A DNA stretch of 7,416 bases from Rhodobacteraceae bacterium UBA7436 (GTDB taxonomy: Bacteria > Pseudomonadota > Alphaproteobacteria > Rhodobacterales > Rhodobacteraceae). Within the stretch, counting starts at the first letter, position 1. Each line of letters begins with the position of its first letter. The DNA lies in the NCBI GenBank assembly GCA_002478745.1, contig DLQI01000119.1:18989-26404 (forward strand), written 5' to 3'. This document shows positions 1 to 5,468 of the stretch, piece by piece. A model generated the notes under the pieces. That model was given only the letters and a program-made list of their open reading frames with translations. It ran no database searches and was not told where the DNA came from. Both the position numbers and the translations under genes were made by a program.

Positions 1-534
1 ATGTCTCGTATTGGTAAAAAACCAGTCGGTCTTCCAGCAGGCGTAACAGCTTCTGTGTCCGGCCAAACTATCGAAGTCAAAGGCCCAAAGGGCACACGTT
101 CGTTCTCAGCAACGGATGATGTGACAATTTCGGTTGAAAATGACGCTGTAACTGTCACTCCACGTGGCAAATCCAAGCGTGCACGCCAGCAGTGGGGCAT
201 GTCCCGCACACGCGTTGCAAACTTGGTTGTTGGCGTTACTGACGGCTTCAAAAAGGAACTAGAGATCCAAGGTGTTGGTTATCGTGCTGCCATGACTGGC
301 AACACGCTTAAGCTTAACTTGGGCCTGTCTCACGATGTTGATTATGTTGCACCTGAAGGCGTAACAATCACATCTCCAAAGCAAACCGAAATTGTGGTTG
401 AAGGCATTGACGAACAAGCTGTTGGTCAAGTTGCTGCCGAAATTCGCGCTTGGCGTAAACCAGAGCCTTATAAAGGCAAAGGTATTCGCTATAAGGGTGA
501 ATTCGTCTTCCGCAAAGAAGGCAAGAAGAAGTAA
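1..534 (+). CDS. rplF: Large-subunit ribosomal protein L6 (uL6)
   Basis: Encodes ribosomal protein L6, which binds 23S rRNA near the base of the L7/L12 stalk and the factor-binding region of the 50S subunit. The 177-residue product is the usual bacterial length, begins with the typical MSRIGKKP, and has the two-repeat beta-rich layout of L6. The C-terminal signature PEPYKGKGIRY lies at residues 154-164, followed by a Lys-rich tail. The ATG is the first base of the window, so its ribosome-binding site and upstream neighbour (normally rpsH) are out of view; the match to the L6 N-terminus supports this start. The stop codon overlaps the Shine-Dalgarno of rplR, 11 nt before the next start, as expected of co-transcribed, translationally coupled genes. 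Codon use is strongly biased (CGT, GGC, AAA), as in highly expressed genes. Identification is secure. Confidence 0.98.
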   Translation: MSRIGKKPVGLPAGVTASVSGQTIEVKGPKGTRSFSATDDVTISVENDAVTVTPRGKSKRARQQWGMSRTRVANLVVGVTDGFKKELEIQGVGYRAAMTGNTLKLNLGLSHDVDYVAPEGVTITSPKQTEIVVEGIDEQAVGQVAAEIRAWRKPEPYKGKGIRYKGEFVFRKEGKKK

Positions 535-545
535 GGAACGCACAG

Positions 546-905
546 ATGGCAAACAGCAAAAGAACACTGTTTCTGAAGCGCCGCATGCGCGTTCGGAACA
601 AACTACGCCGGGTAAACGCGGGACGCTTGCGTCTCTCCGTTCACCGCTCAAACAAAAACATCAGCGCCCAGTTGATCGACGATGTGAATGGCGTGACGCT
701 TGCGTCAGCATCCACACAAGAAAAATCATTGGGTGTTGTTGGCAAAAACAACGTTGAAGCGGCTGCTAAAGTCGGTACAGCGATTGCTGAGCGGGCACTT
801 AAAGCAGGCGTTGAAACCGCTTACTTTGACCGTGGTGGTTTCCTCTTTCACGGTAAGGTTAAAGCAGTTGCTGACGCCGCTCGTGAAGGTGGCTTGAAGA
901 TCTAA
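546..905 (+). CDS. rplR: Large-subunit ribosomal protein L18 (uL18)
   Basis: Encodes L18, which with L5 and L25 binds 5S rRNA and docks it into the central protuberance of the 50S subunit. The 119-residue length is normal. The N-terminal third is very basic (KRRMRVRNKLRR around residues 11-22), followed by RLRLSVHRSNKNISAQ at 27-42, the conserved L18 strand. The C-terminus contains the family signature FDRGGFLFHGKVKAVADAAR (residues 94-113). An AAGGA Shine-Dalgarno at 533-537 overlaps the rplF stop, fixing the ATG start. It is the second gene of the rplF-rplR-rpsE-rpmD block, and a hairpin follows its stop. Longer overlapping reading frames in the same region are shadows. Confidence 0.98.
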   Translation: MANSKRTLFLKRRMRVRNKLRRVNAGRLRLSVHRSNKNISAQLIDDVNGVTLASASTQEKSLGVVGKNNVEAAAKVGTAIAERALKAGVETAYFDRGGFLFHGKVKAVADAAREGGLKI

Positions 906-914
906 ACGACTTGA

Positions 915-942
915 AGGCGGCTCCTTTCGTTAGGGGCCGCCT
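915..942 (+). promoter_or_regulatory. Hairpin in the rplR-rpsE spacer
   Basis: A 10-bp stem (AGGCGGCTCC, 915-924, pairing with GGGGCCGCCT, 933-942, one G-U pair) closes an 8-nt loop. No run of T follows (the next bases are CGATGATCCGGGG), so it is not a canonical Rho-independent terminator. It begins 10 nt after the rplR stop in the only sizeable gap of this block. It may protect mRNA 3' ends, cause pausing, or be a protein-binding leader for rpsE. The structure is seen in the sequence; the role is inference. Confidence 0.55.
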
Positions 943-1015
943 CGATGATCCGGGGACAGTCGTCCACTTGGATCGAAATTAACGAGCGCTTGCTCACTCA
1001 TTAAAGGATGTTCTC

Positions 1016-1597
1016 ATGGCAGAACGTGAAAACCGTCGCGGCCCACGCCGCGATCGTGAAGAAACACCGGAATTTTCGGATCGCCTAGTCGCGATCAACC
1101 GTGTTTCAAAAACTGTTAAAGGTGGTAAGCGCTTTGGCTTCGCCGCACTTGTAGTTGTTGGTGACCAAAAAGGTCGCGTCGGCTTTGGTAAAGGTAAAGC
1201 GAAAGAGGTTCCTGAAGCCATTCGCAAAGCCACAGAGCAAGCAAAACGCCAAATGATCCGTGTTCAATTGCGCGAAGGCCGCACATTGCACCACGATATG
1301 GAAGGCCGTCACGGCGCAGGCAAAGTTGTTATGCGTTCCGCACCTGAAGGTACTGGTATTATTGCTGGTGGTCCGATGCGTGCTGTTTTCGAAATGTTGG
1401 GTGTTAAAGACGTTGTGTCTAAATCCATCGGTTCGCAAAACCCGTACAACATGATCCGCGCCACTATGGACGGTCTACGCAAAGAGTCTTCGCCTCGTGC
1501 GGTTGCTCAACGTCGTGGCAAAAAAGTAGCTGACATTCTGCCAAAGCGTGATGACGCGCCGGCTGCAGAAGCAACTGCTGAAACAGCAGAAGCATAA
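1016..1597 (+). CDS. rpsE: Small-subunit ribosomal protein S5 (uS5)
   Basis: Encodes S5, a 30S protein at the mRNA entry site that contributes to decoding accuracy and helicase activity. After a charged leader comes the double-stranded-RNA-binding-like N-terminal domain (about residues 20-85, with RVSKTVKGGKRFGFAALVVV and GRVGFGKGKAKEVPEAI). The C-terminal domain follows (about 95-170, with the S5 segments APEGTGIIAGGPMRAV and GSQNPYNMIRAT). At 193 residues it is longer than the 167-residue E. coli protein. The extra length is the basic N-terminal extension and an Ala/Glu-rich tail (residues 181-193), both common in alphaproteobacterial S5. AAAGGA at 1003-1008 sits 7 nt before the ATG. A 110-nt gap with a hairpin separates it from rplR; rpmD follows 11 nt later. 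Confidence 0.98.
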   Translation: MAERENRRGPRRDREETPEFSDRLVAINRVSKTVKGGKRFGFAALVVVGDQKGRVGFGKGKAKEVPEAIRKATEQAKRQMIRVQLREGRTLHHDMEGRHGAGKVVMRSAPEGTGIIAGGPMRAVFEMLGVKDVVSKSIGSQNPYNMIRATMDGLRKESSPRAVAQRRGKKVADILPKRDDAPAAEATAETAEA

Positions 1598-1608
1598 GGA
1601 CCAGCATC

Positions 1609-1797
1609 ATGGCTAAAACAATCGTTGTAAAACAAACTGGCTCTCCAATCCGTCGCCCTGCAAAACAGCGCGCAACTTTGGTTGGTCTTGGCTTGAACAA
1701 AATGCACAAAACACGCGAATTGGAAGACACACCTTCCGTACGCGGCATGGTGCGCTCGATCTCTCACATGGTTGAGATCATCGAAGAAAAAGGCTGA
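1609..1797 (+). CDS. rpmD: Large-subunit ribosomal protein L30 (uL30)
   Basis: Encodes L30, a small 50S protein absent from some bacterial lineages. The 62-residue product has the standard short alpha/beta L30 pattern: beta strand KTIVVKQTGSPIRRP (residues 3-17), the conserved LVGLGLNKMHKTRELEDTPSVRGM (24-47; key residues Gly-Leu, Lys-Met, Pro-Ser-Val-Arg-Gly-Met), and a final strand HMVEIIEE. An AAGGA Shine-Dalgarno at 1596-1600 overlaps the rpsE stop, indicating tight coupling. It is the last gene before a cluster of three hairpins ending in an intrinsic terminator. In most proteobacteria the next gene would be rplO; here an antiparallel gene and a spacer intervene. The TGA stop is itself part of the first hairpin stem. 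Confidence 0.97.
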   Translation: MAKTIVVKQTGSPIRRPAKQRATLVGLGLNKMHKTRELEDTPSVRGMVRSISHMVEIIEEKG

Positions 1798-1812
1798 ACC
1801 TAACGGTTCAGC
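1793..1812 (+). other. Hairpin overlapping the rpmD stop codon
   Basis: A perfect 8-bp inverted repeat (GCTGAACC, 1793-1800; GGTTCAGC, 1805-1812) with a TAAC loop; the rpmD TGA stop (1795-1797) lies in the left arm. No T-run follows. It is the first of three tandem hairpins between rpmD and the terminator, and may be a 3'-end stabiliser. The function is inferred. Confidence 0.55.
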
Positions 1813-1815
1813 ATA

Positions 1816-1835
1816 GGGCAGGGCTCATCCCGCCT
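1816..1835 (+). other. Second hairpin of the post-rpmD trio
   Basis: GGGC-A-GGG (1816-1823) can pair with CCCGCCT (1829-1835) around a CTCAT loop, giving seven pairs with one bulged A and one terminal G-U. It has no T-run and is weaker than its neighbours. It is listed because it stacks between two better hairpins and completes a tandem array. Confidence 0.35.
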
Positions 1836-1843
1836 GAGATAGA

Positions 1844-1880
1844 AACGCCTCGTTGGAAACAGCGGGGCGTTTTCTATTTC
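1844..1880 (+). terminator. Intrinsic terminator after rpmD, convergent with the hydroxylase gene
   Basis: AACGCCTCGTTG (1844-1855) pairs with CAGCGGGGCGTT (1860-1871): 12 pairs including two G-U, closed by a GAAA (GNRA-type) tetraloop. A T-rich tract TTTTCTATTTC (1870-1880) follows. The flanking TAGAAA/TTTTCTA can extend the stem with a bulge, so the element also has a T-tract when read leftward and could work in both directions. It would end the rplF-rpmD transcript. The tract overlaps the last codons and stop of the minus-strand gene. Confidence 0.85.
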
Positions 1881-2617
1881 TGTGCAGCGATTATTTCAGA
1901 TTTGCTTAGTTGATATTTGTCGGCGAACTTGTGACGTGCCGCGACCAACCGAGGATCGTCTGGTTTAAGGCCGAGCGTCTTAATGAATTCGATGCGTTGT
2001 TGTGACACTAATTCATCTCGGCCAATTGCGGTGCCCATAAACCGATCAATGACATTGCCGCCGGGTGAGACATGAAACCAACGTTTGAAATCACGGAAAT
2101 GATGTTGTGCGTGCAAACCGGTTACATGACGCTCTACCCAAGTCTTCTTAACCGGAAGATGAGCAGTCATATGAAACCATTCGTAGGTGAGGAAAGTTCC
2201 GACACCTCCAACTAAGACGAGCGCGGCTGGAATAACGCTTGAATATTCTGGCAGGACCAAGCTCGTCAGGAGCCATACCGCGCCGTAGTTAACCACTAAG
2301 ATAGGTAATGAAATCCACGACGGAGCAAAGAAAAGAGGAATGTTAGTTGGGAAATCATGATGCCCATAATGTGCTTGATAAAGGATGTCGAACTTCCATT
2401 GTTCCGTGGGGGGTGGCAAATGAAAGATGTGCCTATGCAAAGAGTATTCATTGAGCATTTGTAGTGGGATACCAAGCAAAGCCACAAAGAGCGACCACCA
2501 TGGTCCGTGGAGTATCACCAATATAAGACCAGCGATGAAAGCAAAGATCATAGGAGGGACCGATTGATGGCTCATCATGATCTTCAAACGGGATGGGATT
2601 TGGACTGTTTGTGACAT
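1874..2617 (-). CDS. Fatty acid hydroxylase/sterol desaturase superfamily membrane protein
   Basis: The 247-residue product carries the full eight-histidine di-iron pattern: HX4H (H61, H66), HX2HH (H83, H86, H87), HX3H (H149, H153) and HX2HH (H169, H172, H173). Hydrophobic spans lie near residues 22-39, 41-56, 97-122 and 127-147. This is the layout of fatty acid hydroxylase/sterol desaturase enzymes, integral membrane O2-dependent oxygenases acting on lipids, sterols or carotenoids. The substrate cannot be told from sequence. No required histidine is missing and the frame is intact, so it looks functional. It lies antisense between rpmD and rplO, convergent with the former and divergent from the latter. 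No clear Shine-Dalgarno precedes the ATG; Met14 or Met15 are alternative starts and leave all motifs intact. Rare-type codons (ATA three times, AGG) contrast with the ribosomal genes. Family call is firm; function is not. Confidence 0.88.
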   Translation of the reverse strand: MSQTVQIPSRLKIMMSHQSVPPMIFAFIAGLILVILHGPWWSLFVALLGIPLQMLNEYSLHRHIFHLPPPTEQWKFDILYQAHYGHHDFPTNIPLFFAPSWISLPILVVNYGAVWLLTSLVLPEYSSVIPAALVLVGGVGTFLTYEWFHMTAHLPVKKTWVERHVTGLHAQHHFRDFKRWFHVSPGGNVIDRFMGTAIGRDELVSQQRIEFIKTLGLKPDDPRLVAARHKFADKYQLSKSEIIAAQK

Positions 2618-2645
2618 CGTTAAATCACATCACATCAACTTGCTG

Positions 2646-2658
2646 CATGGCAACCATG
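2646..2658. repeat. Short inverted repeat CATGG-CAA-CCATG
   Basis: A perfect 5-bp dyad with a 3-nt centre, 29 nt upstream of the minus-strand hydroxylase start and about 20 nt from the candidate rplO -35. Its position in the divergent spacer would suit a regulator site, but it is short enough to be chance. Confidence 0.2.
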
Positions 2659-2665
2659 TTCGTCA

Positions 2666-2671
2666 CGTCAA
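2666..2671 (-). promoter_or_regulatory. Possible -35 element for the hydroxylase gene
   Basis: Read on the minus strand this is TTGACG, five of six matches to the sigma-70 -35 consensus and the form common in alphaproteobacteria. It lies about 50 nt upstream of the hydroxylase ATG. The hexamer 17 nt further on is ATGCAG, a poor -10, so this is only a tentative promoter. Confidence 0.25.
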
Positions 2672-2678
2672 CTACCAC

Positions 2679-2707
2679 TTGATCCATTTCGGCACGAGGG
2701 CTATACG
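2679..2707 (+). promoter_or_regulatory. Candidate sigma-70 promoter for rplO
   Basis: TTGATC (2679-2684) and TATACG (2702-2707) each match four of six consensus bases and are spaced by the ideal 17 nt. The implied start, near 2714, would leave a leader of about 88 nt before rplO. The -10 lies inside a dyad, GGGC-TATAC-GCCC (2698-2710), next to the palindrome CCACGTGG (2710-2717), either of which could be an operator. A promoter is expected here because rplO is separated from rpmD by a terminator and an antisense gene. Confidence 0.45.
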
Positions 2708-2801
2708 CCCCACGTGGTCATCATTCAGGTGACTCGAAAACCAATCATGCCGTGGTTGTCCCATTTGCTTCTGGGGGCACATCCGGCGAAGGAGAAGCAA
2801 A

Positions 2802-3287
2802 ATGTTTAAACTAAATGAACTACGCGACAACCCAGGCGCAACTAAACCACGCAAGCGCGTTGGTCGTGGTCCAGGTTCCGGCACCGGTAAAATGGGTGGC
2901 CGTGGTATCAAGGGTCAAAAATCACGTTCAGGTGTAGCGATCAAAGGTTTTGAAGGCGGTCAAATGCCTTTGTACCAACGTCTACCAAAGCGTGGCTTTA
3001 ACAAGCCGAACCGTAAATCTTATGCGGTTATCAACCTTGGTCTTATCCAGAAATTCGTAGATGCAGGCAAAATCGACGCCAAAGCGGCAATCACTCACGA
3101 TGTGTTGATCGCATCTGGTGCTGTACGTCGCGTATTGGACGGTATTCGCGTTCTTGCTAAGGGTGAAGTTACATCGAAGCTGAACATCGAAGTGCACGGC
3201 GCCTCCAAGTCTGCAGTTGAAGCTGTCGAAAAAGCTGGTGGTAAATTGACCCTCACAGCTAAAGTGGCACCAGCAGCAGCTGAGTAA
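2802..3287 (+). CDS. rplO: Large-subunit ribosomal protein L15 (uL15)
   Basis: Encodes L15, a 50S assembly protein that threads a long basic N-terminal extension into 23S rRNA. At 161 residues it is slightly longer than the E. coli protein (144). It shows the Gly/Arg-rich stretch RKRVGRGPGSGTGKMGGRG (residues 17-35) and GQKSRSG (38-44), then FEGGQMPLYQRLPKRGF (50-66). The C-terminal L15 domain contains GEVTSKLNIEVHGASKSAVE (121-140) and ends in an Ala-rich tail. AAGGAG at 2789-2794, 7 nt from the ATG, fixes the start. It is separated from rpmD by the antisense hydroxylase gene and from secY by a strong terminator, so it may be largely monocistronic from the promoter proposed near 2679-2707. 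Confidence 0.98.
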   Translation: MFKLNELRDNPGATKPRKRVGRGPGSGTGKMGGRGIKGQKSRSGVAIKGFEGGQMPLYQRLPKRGFNKPNRKSYAVINLGLIQKFVDAGKIDAKAAITHDVLIASGAVRRVLDGIRVLAKGEVTSKLNIEVHGASKSAVEAVEKAGGKLTLTAKVAPAAAE

Positions 3288-3338
3288 TTAGACCTTCGCA
3301 CTTGTGAGTAGCAGTTTTGCCGCTTACATAGTCTTAGA

Positions 3339-3366
3339 GTTTTCCAAACGCCGCCCATCGGAAAAC
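3339..3366 (+). promoter_or_regulatory. Possible antiterminator pairing upstream of secY
   Basis: GTTTTCC (3339-3345) is perfectly complementary to GGAAAAC (3360-3366). The right arm lies in the loop of the terminator hairpin, and the terminator's left arm lies between the two segments. The 7-bp helix could form before the terminator is fully transcribed and then compete with it, or form a pseudoknot with it. The complementarity is seen; regulation is inferred. Confidence 0.35.
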
Positions 3367-3387
3367 CGCTGGGCGGCGTTTTTTGTT
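3346..3387 (+). terminator. Strong intrinsic terminator between rplO and secY
   Basis: AAACGCCGCCCA (3346-3357) pairs perfectly with TGGGCGGCGTTT (3370-3381), a 12-bp GC-rich stem. The 12-nt loop can form an inner CGG-AAAA-CCG helix. Six T (3379-3384) then GTT follow. This has all the features of an efficient Rho-independent terminator. It ends about 20 nt before the secY ATG, so secY either relies on read-through or antitermination, or on a promoter I cannot convincingly place. Confidence 0.9.
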
Positions 3388-3404
3388 AAAGAAAGAGCCT
3401 AATA

Positions 3405-4772
3405 ATGGTATCTGCCGTCGAGAATATGGCCGCTAACACAAGCTGGTCTGCACTAGGTAAAGCAACGGACCTGCGCAATCGTATCCTGTTCACCCTTGGT
3501 TTGCTGATCGTATACCGCTTGGGCACATTTATTCCGGTTCCCGGGATTGATGGTGTCGCCCTTCGCCAGTTTATGGAAAGCGCCGGTCAAGGTATTGGCG
3601 GCATGGTTTCCATGTTCACTGGTGGTGCGCTTGGCCGTATGGGTATCTTTGCCCTAGGGATCATGCCCTACATCTCGGCCTCGATCATCGTTCAGCTGAT
3701 GACCTCTATGGTCCCAGCCCTTGAGCAGATGAAGAAAGAAGGCGCGCAGGGCCAGAAAAAGATCAACCAGTACACCCGTTACGGTACAGTCGCTTTGGCC
3801 ACTGTACAGGCTTACGGTTTGTCTGTTGGCTTGTTCAGCGGTGACTTCGTTCAGGACGGCATTACACAGTCCTACTTTATCTTCTCCTGCATGATCACTT
3901 TGGTCGGCGGTACAATGTTCCTGATGTGGTTGGGTGAGCAAATCACTGCACGCGGCATCGGCAACGGTATTTCCCTGATCATCTTCGTGGGCATTATCGC
4001 TGAAGTTCCAGCAGCATTGGCACAGTTCTTTGCGTCCGGTCGTTCTGGTGCAATCAGCCCCGGTGTTATCATTGGTGTGATTGTTATGGTCATCGGCACA
4101 ATCGCATTCGTTGTGTTCATGGAACGCGCATTGCGTAAGATCCACATCCAATACCCACGTCGCCAAGTTGGCATGAAGGTATACGATGGCGGCTCTAGCC
4201 ACTTGCCAGTCAAGGTTAACCCAGCCGGCGTTATCCCTGCGATTTTCGCAAGCTCATTGTTGTTGCTTCCTGTGACCATCAGCACTTTCTCTGGCAACTC
4301 TACGAGCCCAGTGATGTCATGGATGCTCGCGAACTTTGGTCCGGGTCAACCGTTGTACCTCTTGTTCTTCATCGCGATGATCGTGTTCTTTGCTTACTTC
4401 TACACATTCAACGTTTCGTTCAAACCTGATGATGTTGCAGACAACCTAAAAAACCAGAACGGTTTTGTTCCAGGTATCCGCCCGGGTAAGAAGACTGCGG
4501 AATATTTAGAGTACGTCGTGAACCGCGTTCTTGTTCTTGGTGCAGCTTATCTTGCAGCCGTCTGTGTGCTGCCAGAAATTCTACGTGGCCAATTCGCGAT
4601 CCCGTTCTACTTCGGTGGGACATCGGTCTTGATCGTTGTGTCTGTGACTATGGATACAATTCAACAAGTGCAAAGCCACCTGCTTGCTCAACAGTACGAA
4701 GGCTTGATTGAAAAATCGAACCTACGTGGCAAAGGTAAAACACGCAAAAAACGGAGCCCGATCCGCAAATGA
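3405..4772 (+). CDS. secY: Preprotein translocase channel subunit SecY
   Basis: Encodes SecY, the inner-membrane channel which with SecE and SecG exports unfolded preproteins (powered by SecA) and inserts membrane proteins. The 455 residues show about ten hydrophobic segments, roughly at 27-46, 76-103, 125-144, 157-176, 187-209, 219-239, 272-294, 316-336, 372-391 and 402-418. SecY signatures are visible: MPYISASIIVQLM (87-99), GEQITARGIGNGISLIIF (177-194) and KVNPAGVIPAIFASS (270-284). The cytosolic loop KNQNGFVPGIRPG (349-361) precedes TM9. The tail is very basic. MVSAVENMAANTSW matches the N-terminus typical of roseobacter SecY, supporting the first ATG over Met8; the Shine-Dalgarno (AGAAAGAG, 3390-3397) is only moderate. 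An intrinsic terminator lies just upstream. Its stop overlaps the adk start (ATGA). Confidence 0.98.
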   Translation: MVSAVENMAANTSWSALGKATDLRNRILFTLGLLIVYRLGTFIPVPGIDGVALRQFMESAGQGIGGMVSMFTGGALGRMGIFALGIMPYISASIIVQLMTSMVPALEQMKKEGAQGQKKINQYTRYGTVALATVQAYGLSVGLFSGDFVQDGITQSYFIFSCMITLVGGTMFLMWLGEQITARGIGNGISLIIFVGIIAEVPAALAQFFASGRSGAISPGVIIGVIVMVIGTIAFVVFMERALRKIHIQYPRRQVGMKVYDGGSSHLPVKVNPAGVIPAIFASSLLLLPVTISTFSGNSTSPVMSWMLANFGPGQPLYLLFFIAMIVFFAYFYTFNVSFKPDDVADNLKNQNGFVPGIRPGKKTAEYLEYVVNRVLVLGAAYLAAVCVLPEILRGQFAIPFYFGGTSVLIVVSVTMDTIQQVQSHLLAQQYEGLIEKSNLRGKGKTRKKRSPIRK

Positions 4773-5416
4773 ATATTATCCTGCTTGGACCGCCAGGTGC
4801 GGGTAAAGGGACGCAAGCGCGTCACCTGGTTGAAACACGCGGCATGGTGCAACTGAGCACTGGTGATATGTTGCGCGCTGCCAAAGACAGCGGATCTGAA
4901 ATGGGCAAAGTTGTTGCCGATGTCATGGCCCGCGGTGCTTTGGTTACCGATGAGATCGTGATCGGATTGATCCGTGAGCAACTGAACACAGTCAAGGCCA
5001 ACGGTTTTATCTTTGATGGCTTCCCACGGACCTTGGCCCAAGCGGATGCACTGACCCAACTGTTGACCAATGAAGGCGAAAGCCTTGATGCGGTCATAGA
5101 GATGGAAGTGGACGATACGGCACTGGTTGCACGCATCACAGCGCGTTCAACATGTGGCAACTGTGGTGAGGTCTACAACGACAACACCAAACCAGAGCCA
5201 GCTGACGGTAAATGTTCCAACTGTGGTGAAGCCGGGCAATTCCAACGCCGTGCTGACGACAATGAGGAAAGCCTGAAAACGCGCCTCATGGAGTATTACA
5301 AAAAGACATCACCGCTCATTGGTTATTACTATGCCAAAGAGATGCTGAACCGAATTGACGGTTTGGGTGATATCGAAGCCGTGCAAGGGGATATTGCTGC
5401 GGTATTGGATACCTAA
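4769..5416 (+). CDS. adk: Adenylate kinase, zinc-finger LID type
   Basis: Cytosolic enzyme catalysing AMP + ATP to 2 ADP, balancing adenine nucleotides. The P-loop GPPGAGKGT is at residues 7-15, the NMP-binding region includes STGDMLR (30-36), and DGFPRT is at 83-88. The LID has CXXC-X16-CXXC (C129, C132, C149, C152), a structural metal (zinc) site, followed by RRADD (161-165). The 215-residue length is that of the long bacterial form. The four-Cys LID is usual in Gram-positives and occurs in some alphaproteobacteria, whereas E. coli Adk has no metal site. The start overlaps the secY stop by 4 nt, so translation is probably coupled; a GGAG lies at 4753-4756. Location after secY is conserved across bacteria. 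The next gene starts 52 nt later with no terminator between. Confidence 0.98.
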   Translation: MNIILLGPPGAGKGTQARHLVETRGMVQLSTGDMLRAAKDSGSEMGKVVADVMARGALVTDEIVIGLIREQLNTVKANGFIFDGFPRTLAQADALTQLLTNEGESLDAVIEMEVDDTALVARITARSTCGNCGEVYNDNTKPEPADGKCSNCGEAGQFQRRADDNEESLKTRLMEYYKKTSPLIGYYYAKEMLNRIDGLGDIEAVQGDIAAVLDT

Positions 5417-5455
5417 TTGGGGGCACCCATTGTCGCGGCGCAAGTTGTTTAGAAC

Positions 5456-5461
5456 GAGGGA
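5456..5461 (+). promoter_or_regulatory. Shine-Dalgarno fixing the hydrolase start
   Basis: GAGGGA lies 7 nt before the ATG at 5469. It supports this start over the in-frame TTG at 5355 inside adk, which would add 38 residues ahead of an otherwise typical N-terminal membrane segment. Confidence 0.7.
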
Positions 5462-5468
5462 CGTGACA

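Noticed and set aside
392..757. 121-codon plus-strand frame bridging rplF and rplR
   Set aside because: It is out of frame with two certain ribosomal genes and has no recognisable domain; it is a shadow.
2672..2911. 79-codon minus-strand frame across the rplO leader and N-terminus
   Set aside because: It overlaps the rplO start, is Pro/Arg-rich as expected from the antisense of the L15 Gly/Arg region, and has no Shine-Dalgarno or family resemblance.
3302..3330. TTGTGA and TACATA as a promoter for secY upstream of the terminator
   Set aside because: The -10 matches only three of six bases, and transcripts would meet the terminator within about 40 nt; not supported enough to list.
3654..4202. 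182-residue antisense open frame inside secY, and a 141-residue one at 3872-4297
   Set aside because: Both lie fully within secY, have no ribosome-binding site and show His/Asp/Cys-rich or Pro/Met/Ile-rich compositions typical of the antisense of a membrane-protein gene.
5355..5468. Upstream TTG extension of the hydrolase, overlapping adk by 62 nt
   Set aside because: The ATG at 5469 has a good Shine-Dalgarno and starts directly before a typical signal/anchor segment; the extension has no such support.
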